From Nipponacmea schrenckii (taxonomy: Eukaryota > Mollusca > Gastropoda > Lottiidae): a DNA stretch of 64,000 bases. Positions 1-11,449 of this stretch are shown here, piece after piece. The first letter of the stretch is position 1; every line of letters starts with the position of its first letter. The translations under genes were made by a program, and so were the position numbers. The notes beneath the pieces were generated by a model that saw nothing but the letters and a program-made list of their open reading frames with translations, was not told where the DNA came from and made no database searches. The stretch lies in contig CM060200.1 of NCBI GenBank assembly GCA_030562195.1, positions 8,680,001 to 8,744,000 on the forward strand, written 5' to 3'.

Positions 1-965
1 CATGTACTAAATATAATCTTATAGCTTCTGGTTTCCTGAAACATATACATGTAAGCGCGTTCCAGTGAGATACATAAGAAAATACCCAAATTTATAAAAA
101 TTAAACGAAAGTAAATAACATAATCTATTGTCTAAAATGTTAATTGAGGGGTTGATGAAATACGGGAGTCCAATAATGCTTTTGATATAACTTGATTGTT
201 CGGAGGGGCATGTAATAAATTCGGAGGGGCGACGGGGTATGGTCTTAGGAATAATTTTTTTCAGGAATTAGCCACAGGCCTGATACTAAATTGGGTGCCG
301 TGATAAAAATCCATCAATGGTAGGATTTGTGAAATATAAGAAATTCAGACAGGTCGCTTCAAACAATCTGACTTTGAAAAATGACTGAAATTGCCTGACT
401 TTGTAGTGAAAAGAAACGGAAACATTGTGATTGAAGTATTAAAGGATTTAGATCTAGACTAGACAGATATCATCATTGTCTAGTAAATTGATATTCTGAT
501 TCATAACAGGCTTTGATTTTGGTCTAAGCAAAGCTTGCCCGAATAGAAAAGTTATATCTGCTCTTGCTAAATGACGTCTGCACAAGATCAAATAAGACAA
601 GTCTTCGACAACAAATGTTCGCCTTAAGGTCATGATTTTCTAGAATTAATTCCTATAATCTTATCGAAATGTGGGCAGAATGCGGGCGACAAGTAATTGG
701 AGCTTTGTAGTCTTTATGATATCACCGATTTACAATTCCCTATTCCATTCATTTTAGTATTAAAGTATGGTTTCCATCATGATCGAATGTTGGTTACTTG
801 GTTTATCCATGAACCATTATTATTAAGTGGTCATTATTGGACCAGCCAAGAATATTGCTAAAATATTAACTATTCTTGTTTTTCTGAAAATGCTTTTTTA
901 CTCAACGCAAACCAGGTACGCAAGAATTATGTATCTAATTAAATTGATTTTATTGGCTGTTTCAG
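1..965. other. Intronic sequence of the RIM homologue
   Basis: No coding exon is recognised upstream of the partial C2A exon. The sequence is AT-rich with no long tandem repeat. A short tract near 198-240 carries two copies of a 'tcggaggggc' motif. The missing part of C2A should lie here or further left, but I could not place its exon. Confidence 0.4.
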
Positions 966-3900
966 TTTATTTGATTTCTTTGAAACTGAAGATAGAAAGA
1001 AAACAAGGAATCCTGAATGGAACTCAACTTTCCAGTATATTGATATAGACGAAATTGAAGTAAGAATATTATTGACTTCCCATGTTCTGCTTTGTCATAT
1101 TATCGTTACTATACTGAATTTGCTTCAATTGCATAGATTATTCTGTCGCGGTTTCGGTCAAGATAGGTTGATCTTAATTGAATACTGCGTTTAGTTCTCA
1201 AGACTGGTCAATATGAGTGTATATTAATCAGTGAATTTACCTGGTGTCATAAAGTAACAGAATCCCTTAAAATCTGGAAAATTGACAAAACTAAGTCATT
1301 TTTGAAAAACGCTTAACTCATTTTATTAAGGGTTTTTCAATAATCAAATGTATCTTTATGGATAGTTACTTATTATTTGGATATCTATTTATTATTTTAT
1401 GTTATTTTATGGTAGCAGGTATATTTACTGATCAATAGAGCTCTTAATGCCCAAAACGTTCAAATTTTGTGTTTATTTTAAGACCTATTTTCCCTTTAAA
1501 ACTTTGAAATGTAGAGTTATTTAACACTATTGAGATCAAGAAAATAACCCCGCCATGTATGTATTTAGGTACGAAGATTGTCAGTCGAGGTGACTATATG
1601 GAGTCAACAATTGAACGGCGATGTCTTTGTTGGTGAAGTTTTGCTGGATTTGAAAGATCGAATACCTGAAGAACCCATCTGGTATGATCTGCAGGATCAT
1701 GATGATAACAGTTCACCACTGCCCGACCGGAAGTCGTCTATTGGTGATATTTCTGAAGCTGATATATTAATTGGATCACAGGATAAAAGTGAAAATCAAC
1801 TTTCGGTTCATCGTTCATTGCCCTCCACACCTTCATACGAACACACCCAAAATAAAATGTTTGTTAAAATGCAAACTGGTAAGTGATTAATGCTTTGAAA
1901 GACCATTAAATGTGCAAAGTAGGTTATTAGAAGTTGTTGGTTGCCAAGCATCAATAGGTTGTTTGTGACAAAGTCTCCATTGCTTAGTTATTCGAAATCT
2001 ACTGTTTAATATTTAATTAAAATACCAGCTCAAAAACATTGCTTTGAGTTTAAGCATATATTAACGTTGATAAATTTGTACTGTCGCAAGATTTCCAATG
2101 TTTACATAAAATTCCCAAAAAAATATGAAGTGCCCATTGGAAAAAAATATCACTGAAAGATAAAAATAACTCATGGGTATATTTTAGAAACGCAAAGTCA
2201 TCCTAATACTATCGCTGATAGTGAATTTAACATGAAATTTAGCTCTAAAACAATTTACTGTTTATAGTATTACAAGAAAGTTTCTATGAGATTGTTTAAG
2301 GATTAGTAATGAACATTGGACGTCATACTATGTAAATCTTCGACAAGTGTTAGGAAATGCGACTAAAAGAAAATGGCGTCATCAATTAAGCTGAGCATAA
2401 GTGTGTTAATCGTTTCCAACTGTTGGTATAGTCACCAACACCTTTAATGAATTGTAATGATTGTGATGTGTATTTTAACAGTTGGTGGTATTGAAGATCG
2501 TGAGTCACCTTGTAGCACTCCCCCACCTGGCATTCAACCAGATGCTACTTTTAATCCAGGTAATTTTTCGACTTCTATTACATTTTCAAATAACAATGCA
2601 ATAGAATCAGCAATTCAAACAAAAAACTAATAGGCCCCCTAAAAGTCAAAATCTTGGTCTGTGGTCCCGGGGATCACAACAGCACGAACTCTGCTACGTT
2701 TTCCAGGTGTCCATCATCCACAAAACGCAAAATATTGAAACCCACTTACACACAAGAGAGATCATAATATTATCATTACTTGAAATAAAACTAGTATTAA
2801 AGATACTGACAGTGCAAACTTGTTAAAGAAAAAACTTGACCATCACTACTGTATTATATATTATTAATAGCACTACTGTATACAAAAGCAAGATTATGAA
2901 ATAAAAATAAATCCATTTACAAAAATCAGATGAAAATTCATCCATCATAGTTATAGAAAATTTCTACAATCGAAATTTTTCTGCGAGATTAACAAGGTTC
3001 GCAATCATTTTCAGATAAAAGGCAGAGTTTGAGCAAGAAAATGAAACAAAGGATGTCTATAGCAGTATCTAAAGTATCACTAACTTTATCAACAAATGAT
3101 CATAAACAACGGGATTCAGACGGTGATGGTGTTACCAGTAGGAAGTTAAGTCGTGGTATTAGTTTAGATCAACCAGAACCGGTGGTTAGTCCCAGGTCTA
3201 GAAGACTTTCAAGCGGTAAGGAGTTTTATTAAATATATCGAGATCAGACTGATTAAGCTTATTATTCTATAGATATTCTTCTAGAATCTATAATAATCTA
3301 TAATAGGCTTAATGTTAGTATTATTATAGCCGACACCGGGCTGTGTTGTTCATTTCGTTCATGATGTCTATTGGATTCAATTCATGTTTACCACACTGAT
3401 TTTATCGGCTTGTGGATTCTGATTTATGGATAATGATGTGGATTGGTACATTGGTATTTATGATAGGGACACCATAAGTTGGTCAAGTCTTCCTGAATAT
3501 AATAATAAACTCGTTATTTGTATAATCAGAAATAAGTCCAATACACAAGGTCATGGTTCTGTTAAACATACAGCCCTTAGGGTAATACGATTGATGAAAA
3601 TAATTTAAAATAAAATACTTTAAGGTTCCAATGAACAATTTGTTAAAATATACACAAATACGTGTATTAGATACTTTACACAGGAACCATTGACTCCGGA
3701 TGGGAAAGGTGCGAATGATATATTATTTAAAATGGTTTACCTTACGACCGAGCATCTAAGTAATTTTTTTCACCAAGTTAAAAATTGTTGTTATTTAATA
3801 TCTTTTCTGTTTGTGTAACGAATTTCCTTAAGATAAAATGTTCGTCTGCTTCAGTAAATTTAGATATGTTAGCGCCACCGCTACCATTAAGTAGCAGAAG

Positions 3901-6900
3901 AAGTAGTAACTCTAGTCACAAATCAGAAAATCCATCCGAAAACGATGAAGAATATTTAAGGTCAGTAAAAATTTGTATTTTGCAACATATATCAAAGAGT
4001 TTATTTTCAGCAACCTTGACTTAACTCATCAACAAATAGTCTGATGTTATTTTACCATGTTATAATGCTTTTTGTAAAGTAAAGCGAAAAAAGCTTTCAC
4101 AATTATCGTTTTTCGTTATTATGAAATAAAAACATGATGGTTTTACAATATCTGGATGAAAAGAAAATTAAATGTCTTTGAGGATGAAAAATACTTTATT
4201 TCACCTTTTTGAATGAGCTCAATACAAAAAATTGATTATTTTTGTTTTTATAATGAAAGCTTAGATTTAAATAAAAAATATACTAGACTATTGACATGTT
4301 ATAGAAATGATTGCTTAAGAAGAATTATTTCTCGTGGTCCTAATTGTCCAAATAGTTCTAGGGGCTTGAGTTCCTGGGTCCAAAAGTATATAAGGCCCCT
4401 ACTCGGCATGCTCACCTACGTTTACTAGAAACGTCACTGCACTTCCAATACCCAAATCTTATTTTGGTATATTTGTTTAATTTTTTTTATAGCAATCTAC
4501 CTGAAAGTCCAGAAAACGACGAAGAGGATGTCGGAGAACTAGTATCATCGTCAGGACCTGGCCAACTTACTCCGAAACAGTCACTGGGTAATTAATGAAT
4601 TGAACTCATGACTTCATATACCTCGGATCTTAATCTTACACAGCTCCCGACTTCTCGTTAATTTGTAATTCCGTGTGTTACATGACGAATTCTAGCTTTG
4701 ACAACATATATATGTACACAATAACTTTATTACAAATACTTGAGACGTTTCGTCGAGGGTACTCCCGTCTCTATCATTGCTTGATTACCCTCGTCGGAAC
4801 GTCGAAAGTTCTTGCAAGTAAGTAATTGTTATCCATATTATAATTGTGTACAGATATATTCTCCAATTACTGAATGTCACTCGAAGTTACTTTGCCAACA
4901 TGCATACTTGAATCGAGTTTCGTGTGATGATTTCATTCACGTCATAATCCACGAAAAAACAAAAAGAGAAGCTGACATAACTCGGCAATGTAGTGTAATG
5001 ATTGATGAGAATCAAATCACATACAATAAACTTGATGAAATATTTATCAAACTACATGTATATGTTGATAGAAATATTTTGTCGGACAATAAGTATGTAT
5101 ATGGAACTGAAAAAACGTTTCTTGTCACGAGACATTGTAACCTTATAAATATGGAGCAATAACCTTGTTATTCCATGCAGTCAATAGAGGCGCCAGTCTC
5201 CTGTAATTGGGAGGTAAAAGCAGGGCTTGAGTGACTTTATCGGGGTATAACTGTTTGGGGGGGGGGGGGGGGAAGCTGGGTATTCCAAATGCGGACACAA
5301 ACCTCTCATTGAAGGTAAGAGGGGTAATGGAGTGAGGGTAAAATTGAAGGTACAAAACTTTTTTATGAGAGTTCAAATGTCCATCTTGAACCCCTGGTAG
5401 CCTCGAAACTGCCTGCTGCTTCCAATTCATTTTTGATGATTGTTGTTTCGTTTGGCGAGAATATTTTTCTGTTCGTTATATTGCGCTCAGCTATTGGCGC
5501 CGTGTTAAAAAGTTTTTTTTGAGAAAAAATATCAACATTTCATTAAGGTTCTTTGTTCCAGATGCTATTTTAATAAAAACGTTGCGAGGGATTTATATAT
5601 ATTTTAGATTTTACCAATTACTATTATTACTAATAATAAATATGTCATTAAAAATCACAATCTAATCCATATAGATGTTTTTGAAACTAACTATAGATCC
5701 TACTATAGATCGGGCGATGAGATCATTTTTAAGACGTGTACATATTTTTATGAAAATTAAATGATATCCCTAGTCACGCAATAGTAGATATGTCTAGATG
5801 CTGTCTAATATGTGATTATTTGTGAGTCGTGATGTCAGATAAAGACTTTTTTTTTCAAAGAATAAATATGCATTTTTAGATTAAATAGATTAAATGTTGA
5901 AATTGACGAAAACCAAATTGTTACAAAACCCTTTCACCCGCTGTAAGAAAAAATATATGGAAAATTCATTATGAAAGCTTTATAAAATGACGTTAGTTTG
6001 CCTTACACATTGAAACTAATGCTTCCACAAGCAAGGGCAAATATCAGAAAAAAGCAGTCTGGGTACAAGATGTAACACATAATTTCATTTGAACATGTTC
6101 GCGTCTGTGAAAACACCATTTAAAATATAATTTAGAATTTAATGGACTTATAATCTAATATTGTATTTTATAATTATAGAAAATGACGAACTTGGAGATG
6201 TTAAATTAGGTTTTATTATCAAGAGAGGACAGTTGGAAGTTGATATTTATTGCGCTAGGAATCTTCAGAGTTCTTCTCAAGCATCCCTTGGTAAGTAGTA
6301 ATTAATACCATTGGTTCTTATCTACGAAAGATATTGATTCAGATGGAATGGAATATTCTTTGTCAAGGTTTTTACTGGGACAAAACCGAAAAACGGCTTT
6401 CAATTTCCGACTGTCGAAGATTTATTACGTGAATAGCTTGCTGCACATTGTACTGCAAAAGGCCAAATCATATCTTATTACCTGGATCTCTGCCAGGATC
6501 AAACCCTATGTTTAGGTTAATGAGAAAGTGTCGATATACATAGCAATATATTTTTTAGTGACGTGACTTCGCAAATAGTCTTTCAGAATATGTATATGAA
6601 CCCCAACTTCCACAAAATGAAAAAGATAATGGAAAGAAGGTCATTATCAACCAACAAGTTTACTAGGATAGCAAGTTAGGTTTTCAATGATCCAATCTAC
6701 CAGCTTGTCCTTGGCCTAATAACCTCTCGGCATTGACTTTTTCCGGAATCATGAGGAATTTAAGTCACCAGATGTTATTGTATATGTTTATGTTTTTTTA
6801 TGTTATTATGCCTTTTGTTTATTTAGATACGTATGTTAAAACATACTTAGTAGAAGGTAAAAAGATCATACAGAAAAAGAAGACGTCTTTAATCAAAGGT

Positions 6901-7907
6901 ACCAAAGATCCACAATATCGGAGTAAAATCAAATATTCAGCAGCCAATGTCCATGGTCGTCATATGAGGGTAGGTACATTGAAAATATAACTAAATGGGC
7001 ATTCCAAACATTTTGTGTAAAAAATAATAATATGGATCAACGGAAAATACGGGTTTATTAAACGCTTGTATCGTGTACTCATCGCCTTCAAATACATAGT
7101 TTTAGTGAAATTCAGGAACTACAGACGGCTGATTAAACATTGGCATGTTGCAAATTGATGCTATCAGTGTCCATGATACACTTAAATAATTTAGAAAATC
7201 TCCTTACAATTCCTTTAAGGTATACACAGTGGTTTCTTGCCTTTATAGGTGAAGGTGCAGAAGAGTAGGAAGTAAAACTCCATTCATTTTTCAGTTGCTT
7301 TTATATTTGAGAGCTGATTTGAACCATTCAACCTTTGTACTTGCATATTCATGATATCCATCAAATATGGTTCCTGTTTTCTAGAAACCCGATTAGTTAA
7401 AATGAAGTCTACAAGTAATCGTTATACATAAATATAGACATAGTTGTACATCTTGATTATCAGCAGTATTTCGCATTGATAAACAATAATATAGTGTATT
7501 TAAAAAAAAATAGAATATTTTCCAAAATTGCGTTACGTTTAATAAACATTTTCTGTAAATTTTTCGTTTGAATGTCAACTTTTGCTTTGTGTCTATTATT
7601 GAAGTAAGGCAATGTGCGAGTCATTTTGACTGCGTATTCATTCAGAATTTAATAAACTGATTATATAGACATGTGTATTGTACTATCAATTGAGCAGATA
7701 CTGTTAAACCGCCTTGTAATAATTTTAACTATCTGTTTCCAGATTACAGTATGGGAGAAGTGTAAAGGGTTTGAAAAGAAGATATGTATTGGTGAAGCAG
7801 TAGTGAAATTAGATAATCTACAACTATCACAACATAACATTGCGTGGTACAAACTTTACAGACAGAATGCTACAAGCTTGGGATCAAATGATTCTTTACA
7901 TTGGTGA
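966..7907 (+). CDS. RIMS: RIM (regulating synaptic membrane exocytosis) homologue, C-terminal half
   Basis: Presynaptic active-zone scaffold that organises vesicle priming. Nine exons are visible: about 966-1059 (5' limit uncertain), 1569-1878, 2482-2559, 3015-3215, 3855-3960, 4493-4587, 6180-6290, 6827-6969 and the terminal 7743-7907 with stop TGA. Phases agree at every junction from 1059 on. The first two exons encode the end of C2A (NPEWNSTFQY, then VEVTIW and FVGEVLLDL ... IWYDLQ). The next four are a Ser/Pro/Asp-rich linker. The last three are C2B: GQLEVDIYCARNL, then TYVKTYLVEGKK...KKKTSL, then ITVWEKCKG...WYKLY. Vertebrate RIMs end shortly after C2B, and this protein also stops soon after, at NDSLHW. 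The Zn-finger, PDZ and most of C2A must lie left of the window. Piccolo or synaptotagmin-like proteins are alternatives, but the C2A-linker-C2B order and the terminal WYKL motif favour RIM. No activity is inferred; RIM C2 domains are generally poor calcium binders. Confidence 0.86.
4690..4810 (-). repeat. Possible terminal fragment of a Penelope-like element
   Basis: Read on the minus strand this shows a GC-rich hairpin-prone block with GACGAAACGTCTC, followed by AATAAAGTT and TATATATG. Such GAAAC-containing blocks followed by an AATAAA-like tail resemble Penelope-like element ends. A convincing hammerhead CTGATGA box is absent. It lies in the large intron before the C2B exons of the RIM gene. 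Weak call. Confidence 0.2.
5163..5430. repeat. Unclassified repeat-like block with a poly-G run
   Basis: More GC-rich than its surroundings, with a run of about 17 G at 5257-5273. An open frame on the minus strand across this block owes its Pro string to the G run and has no recognisable domain. The block sits inside a RIM intron and may be an old insertion. No terminal repeats were identified. Confidence 0.25.
7103..7220. repeat. Foldback element family F1, one arm
   Basis: Contains the F1 arm signature: GGAACTACAGACG, then GCAAATTGATGCTATCAGTG, then CTCCTTACAATTCCTTTAA. It matches the right arm of the complete copy at 8468-8697. Only one arm is clear here, within the last RIM intron. Confidence 0.5.
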
Positions 7908-9520
7908 ATGTCATTGTGAAGAGATAACATACTTATGGAAGTGCCACATATTGCACATATTGAGTATTGTATCAATGTATCAGTGAAAGAGGTCGTTTCC
8001 CAACGCAACAAGTTCGCTTCCTTTTAGAATGCAACAGTCCTATGCATAACATTGGAAGATACTTTACAAAGAAGAAATTGTTCACAATCTGCACGTTTGC
8101 AGAATCAGTGTAGTGGATTTAAATTGAGTGCAATGGCCCTGTATGTCCATTCAACTTTACGATAAAGTCAAGTGCTTAAGTCAGTCTTAAAGCATACAAC
8201 AAAGTGGATTCGAAATATTGTTGACTATGAAATATGAGCATTTATGTAGCCAGAATTGAGATGTGTCCTAAAATACACAATGACTAAGCGGTTTTAAACA
8301 TGTTTAGGTCACAAGGAAACATAAGATCAAAACAGGCGTATTTTAGTTCTTGAATATTTTAGTGAAATATTTTAGTGAAATATTTTATTTGGTTTTCATT
8401 CTCTGTATGTTCCTTATTTTAATTTGGAAAAGTGTGTTCAGTGTTAGAAAAAAAATGTAACCTGGTATAAAAGGGATTGTAAAGACGTTACTAAAACTGT
8501 GCATGGGTGTCGGGGAGACTAACGCACTATACCATTTACAAGTCAAACGTCTGTGGTTCTTGCAACTCCAATAATACTAAGCGTTTTATGATATTGGAAT
8601 TGCAGGAACCAGAGACGTCTGATTTGAATGGTGCAAATTGATCAGTATCCGCAATATACATGAATAGTTTTGAAAACCTCTTTACAAATCCCTTAAAGAT
8701 GTTTTAGTTTTAGGTGTTTTCGCTAATTTTGTATAGTGGAAGTCACGAAGACGGGTTTAAATTTTATATTTTTCGGATATATATTTTAAGTTATCAAGCT
8801 TAGACAAAACAGTGGACGAATCGGGACAGTATTCTTTTTCGAATTTTCGCCTTCTATAGTTGGAAAATATCTCACGTAGAGTCTCTCTGGTGTGTATAGC
8901 ATTATTGGGGTCTCCTTGACATGATAACATAAGAATCAGTTGCTGACATCAGGTGCAAACAGTCCAGTTAAATATAGATACGATATAATTTGAACGCCGC
9001 TCTCTATAGCGTTTAGTTTTCAGACAAAGCAATTAACATGGAATCCAGGAAAGGAAAGTAGGGCAAGTGCGTCAATATCTGACGACTGTCATTATCAGGT
9101 AGGCTTGATGAGCTGATAATCAATATATTTCATAAGGTATTATTGGACTGACAGTTTTAATATCCTGTCATATAGAGTGGTATTATCGTTTCAACATATC
9201 TCTTCAATTTTAATTATTGAAATAAAATTATTATCTTTTCTAAGAATTCCTCATTTTTCTGGTTTTCATTTACAACAAATAAGTCGATATAGGCTTCTCT
9301 GAAAGCCGTATTCGATGAAGCACAGTACATTTGGCATCTACGGAGGACAACTCTTGTATTTTATTTTAACAAAATTCGGTAAACGATTGAAAATGTATAA
9401 ATTAATATGTAGCTCACTAATGGAGGAAAAGCCCCAAATACAAAGTAGATTAATCAACTAAAGCGAATTCCATTGGAGTTTGTGAAAAATGACAAATATT
9501 TAAAACAAAATGAATGGAGT
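7908..9520. other. 3' UTR and flanking DNA of the RIM gene
   Basis: Follows the RIM stop codon. It contains the F1 foldback element (8468-8697) and otherwise shows no coding signature. An AATAAAATT signal around 9220-9230 could serve as a polyadenylation site. The real transcript end cannot be fixed from sequence alone. Confidence 0.35.
8468..8697. mobile_element. Palindromic (foldback) MITE, family F1, complete copy
   Basis: Starts AAGGGATTGTAAAGACGTT and ends AACCTCTTTACAAATCCCTT, so the ends are imperfect inverted repeats. The inner sequence is also inverted: GTCTGTGGTTCTTGCAACTCC in the left half answers GGAATTGCAGGAACCAGAGAC in the right half. The whole element is a ~230 bp near-palindrome with no coding capacity. 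Related copies lie at 7103, 21487, 35340, 43234 and 51830. Confidence 0.7.
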
Positions 9521-9521
9521 C

Positions 9522-9771
9522 CTACTCCTCTAAACCTAATGATCTAACGAAGATGGGCAACGCCATGTAATGTGAAATGGTGGAAATTTGCCAGCAGAGC
9601 GACATAAGCCTACTGTTACGATTTCCAACTGTCGATAGATCTTTAACATGCACAGCCTGTAACACACAGGGCTTCGGTATTGTCCCATCCGAACGAACAG
9701 ACGCTTTTTCCATTTCAGTCCATCCCGCCTGGAATATCCGAAAGTACATTTCCACCTTTGAAGAGATTTAA
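9522..9771. other. Short unrecognised block open on both strands
   Basis: Both strands are open for 60-77 codons here. The minus frame (9522-9755) includes a Cys/Arg-rich stretch with DGTIPKPCVLQAV; the plus frame (9577-9771) includes LTCTACNTQGFG. Neither matches a family I recognise. The base composition is more coding-like (higher GC) than the flanks, so it may be a relic of a repeat ORF or one exon. No splice context convinces me. Confidence 0.2.
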
Positions 9772-9892
9772 CGTTTACTTAAGTCAAGTCACAATTATAA
9801 TTTCATTTCTTCTTCATCATTCGTTTGATTATATTTGTCGTTTGAATGGTCCGCTCACGACATGTCCTAGCACTCTGAAAAAAAAAGCATAA

Positions 9893-11449
9893 ACAGTAAA
9901 TATATTACACTATATATGTCATCTGGGATGTACAGAACGGATGTCTATGGGCTCTTCAGAACGGATGTCTAGCTGACGAATGGGCTGATCGAAGACTTAC
10001 ATTGTGTCCCGGAAGGCGGACCTTACACTGCCTCCGTATCGACTACCAACATGGTAAGTGCAGCTAAAAAACCTCGTCAATAGTTTTTGACAATATTTTG
10101 AAAAATATATTAAAGCTGTATTTGCTAAGTAAAAAGTTTACAATAAATGTTATATCTCAATGTTCTAATATAAAATATCACAAAAAAGCGGAAAGACATC
10201 GGAAACAAAGATAAATCAAATAAATTTCTTCACAAATAAACTTATGTTTATGTATAAGAAATGTTCATAAGACATCAGAATAATAAATAATGTTAGATGT
10301 AGCTTAAATTGTTTTTTTTTTTTTTAAGACTTAAGTTTATTAAATTATCATTAAAATAATGAATATGTTAACGATTGAAGCTGAGTATATGATGAATTAA
10401 AATTGGTTAGTGCCCTAAGTGAGTGAATCGGGTATATTCTATGCATAGGTGTACGAAAAGAATTTAAATTACCACTTCAACTTTGTTAAATGCGTTAGCA
10501 AGCCATATCTTGTGAACACTCTCGTGGGGCATTTAGTATTTGCAGACTTACGACCTTGAAATGATAAAGATGGTCTAATTTGGTAACTATTGAAAAATAA
10601 ATAAGGGCAATAAATCAAAACTAAGCTATGTTAACAATTAAAAAAAGAGCAAATATTAGACTATCAGAATCATGTTCTAGACTAGGTATCTTACAAGGTG
10701 TCGTGGAGTAGTTCCTCTGGGCTCTGCTGATTTGATTGTACCCGATCCAAAAAGACACAGTTTAACACGGGCTGGCCTACAATATTCATAAGATTCAATT
10801 CAAAGCTCACGTCATGTCTTCTCATGATAGCTTTAAAAAACTAATTTGTGCTCAAAAAATATCTACCATTCATTACCGAGACAGATTCAGCCTTAAGGAA
10901 ACTGCTCTTCCTTCTAAATAACAACGTCCTCTAATCCATCAAAATAAAAATGGTTCCATCAATGGCAATTGTTGGTACAGATTTACTTTTAAACATAATA
11001 TATTCGAATGTAACCATTTTCATAGAAACACCATTGAAAGAAGGTGTGAAGTTTAAGGGTCAGAATATTTGGGATGGTGTAGATCAATTGAATACCTACC
11101 TATCAGCAGATCCACCCCGTGGCTTTACTGTTTTTTCTAAATAATATCTGGGCGTACAGACCCTATAGGTCTCAGAGCCGTCCTGAAAATAATAGAAACG
11201 ATATTCCTAATTTCATATTACCCTCTAAATAATATTTATCTTGCAACTCCGAACAATCAAGTCTGGCTTCAGGGCTGCATGTACTTCACACATTTCATTG
11301 GCATTAGAAAATATGTCTTCGTTTTGAGACAATGAATTCGAGTAATTCATTAGTCTAGGAATAAGAAATGATTGATCTAAAAATACACGAAGAATGTAGG
11401 TGGAATGAATGAGTGGATGAATGAAAGATGGATGATACCTATACCTTAC
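9893..11449. other. Intergenic DNA between the RIM gene and the minus-strand unknown gene
   Basis: AT-rich with no confident gene. Around 10800-11145 the plus strand has interrupted open stretches with some coding flavour, broken by stops. This may be a decayed retroelement or host-gene relic, but nothing is recognisable. Downstream exons of the convergent minus-strand gene could also lie here. Confidence 0.3.

Noticed and set aside
4812..5162. 116-codon plus-strand frame in an RIM intron
   Set aside because: No recognisable motif and no phase-compatible splice sites linking it to the RIM exons. It could be a repeat-derived relic.
5143..5430. 95-codon minus-strand frame with a Pro string
   Set aside because: The Pro string is the poly-G run; no domain or splice support, and it lies within an RIM intron.
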